A DNA stretch of 6,389 nucleotides from an uncultured Eubacteriales bacterium (GTDB taxonomy: Bacteria > Bacillota > Clostridia > Oscillospirales > Oscillospiraceae): positions 1-6,389 of the forward strand of contig USMI01000114.1 in NCBI GenBank assembly GCA_900555735.1. The letters are read 5' to 3'. The notes beneath the pieces are model-generated. The model did no database searches. It was not told the origin of the DNA and worked only from the letters and a program-made list of their open reading frames with translations. Shown in pieces: positions 6,221 through 6,389 of this stretch; position 1 is the stretch's first letter, and each line of letters starts with the position of its first letter. Position numbers and translations under genes: made by a program.

Positions 6221-6315
6221 TGGGGTTCACGACCGACTGCGCAGTGGAGCGAAGCGGAACAAGTGCCCTTGGGGTACGCGCGCCCGTTGATGGTGCGGTT
6301 GAAACGAGAGGGCTG

Positions 6316-6338
6316 TCTCAGCGGCATAGCCGCTGAGA
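6316..6338. repeat. Perfect 10-bp hairpin in the tail
   Basis: TCTCAGCGGC (6316-6325) and GCCGCTGAGA (6329-6338) are perfect inverted copies around an ATA loop. The next bases (TCGGATGC) do not form a T tract. It sits inside a weaker outer pairing of GGTGCGGTT (6292-6300) with AACGCACC (6375-6382). Confidence 0.6.
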
Positions 6339-6348
6339 TCGGATGCTA

Positions 6349-6374
6349 AAAATATGCCACCGGCATATTTTCTT
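6349..6374 (+). terminator. Terminator-like hairpin at the window end
   Basis: AAAATATGCC (6349-6358) and GGCATATTTT (6362-6371) form a perfect 10-bp stem with an ACC loop; the 3' arm ends in TTTT followed by CTT. This A-stem-T arrangement is the best intrinsic terminator candidate in the window and could work in both directions. The stem is AT-rich at its base, so its strength is uncertain. If it works, it would end the operon without etfA. Confidence 0.4.
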
Positions 6375-6389
6375 AACGCACCGACGTCA

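Overview
The window is a stretch of a high-GC, strictly one-directional (+ strand) operon for reductive Stickland-type amino-acid fermentation, of the Had/Fld kind known from Clostridioides difficile (leucine to isocaproate) and Clostridium sporogenes (aromatic amino acids to aryl-propionates). Codon use is strongly G/C-ending, genes are tightly packed behind AGGAGG-type ribosome binding sites, and all enzymes are oxygen-sensitive anaerobe types. This suggests an anaerobic Clostridia member with high GC, probably of the Oscillospiraceae-like gut group (Flavonifractor, Intestinimonas or Oscillibacter relatives). The genus is an inference from composition and gene content only.

Layout: 1-387, the C-terminal part of the 2-hydroxyacyl-CoA dehydratase alpha subunit (hadB-like, start outside the window); 390-1508, the dehydratase beta subunit (hadC-like); 1509-1823, a gap almost filled by a 277-bp inverted-repeat element (1519-1795) with nested hairpins, resembling a MITE; 1824-3068, a family III (CaiB/BaiF) CoA-transferase (hadA/fldA-like); 3069-3166, a gap with a strong GC hairpin; 3167-4168, a D-2-hydroxyacid dehydrogenase (ldhA/fldH-like); 4203-5345, an acyl-CoA dehydrogenase (acdB-like); 5365-6165, electron-transfer flavoprotein beta subunit (etfB); 6166-6389, a non-coding tail with at least four perfect hairpins and no gene visible.

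Together the enzymes make one pathway. The dehydrogenase reduces a 2-oxo acid (from transamination of an amino acid) to the (R)-2-hydroxy acid. The CoA-transferase loads it with CoA from the pathway's acyl-CoA end product. The radical [4Fe-4S] dehydratase removes water to give the 2-enoyl-CoA. The acyl-CoA dehydrogenase with Etf reduces this to the saturated acyl-CoA, which donates its CoA to the next hydroxy acid. The dehydratase activator (hadI-like) is not in the window and is expected upstream of hadB; etfA is not in the 224 bp after etfB. The side chain of the substrate (leucine, phenylalanine, tyrosine, tryptophan) cannot be decided from the sequence.

No clearly unprecedented system is visible. 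The points most worth a second look are the inverted-repeat element that seems to have been inserted precisely between hadC and hadA, the palindrome-rich tail where etfA would be expected, and the order of the genes, which differs from the best-known had and fld clusters.
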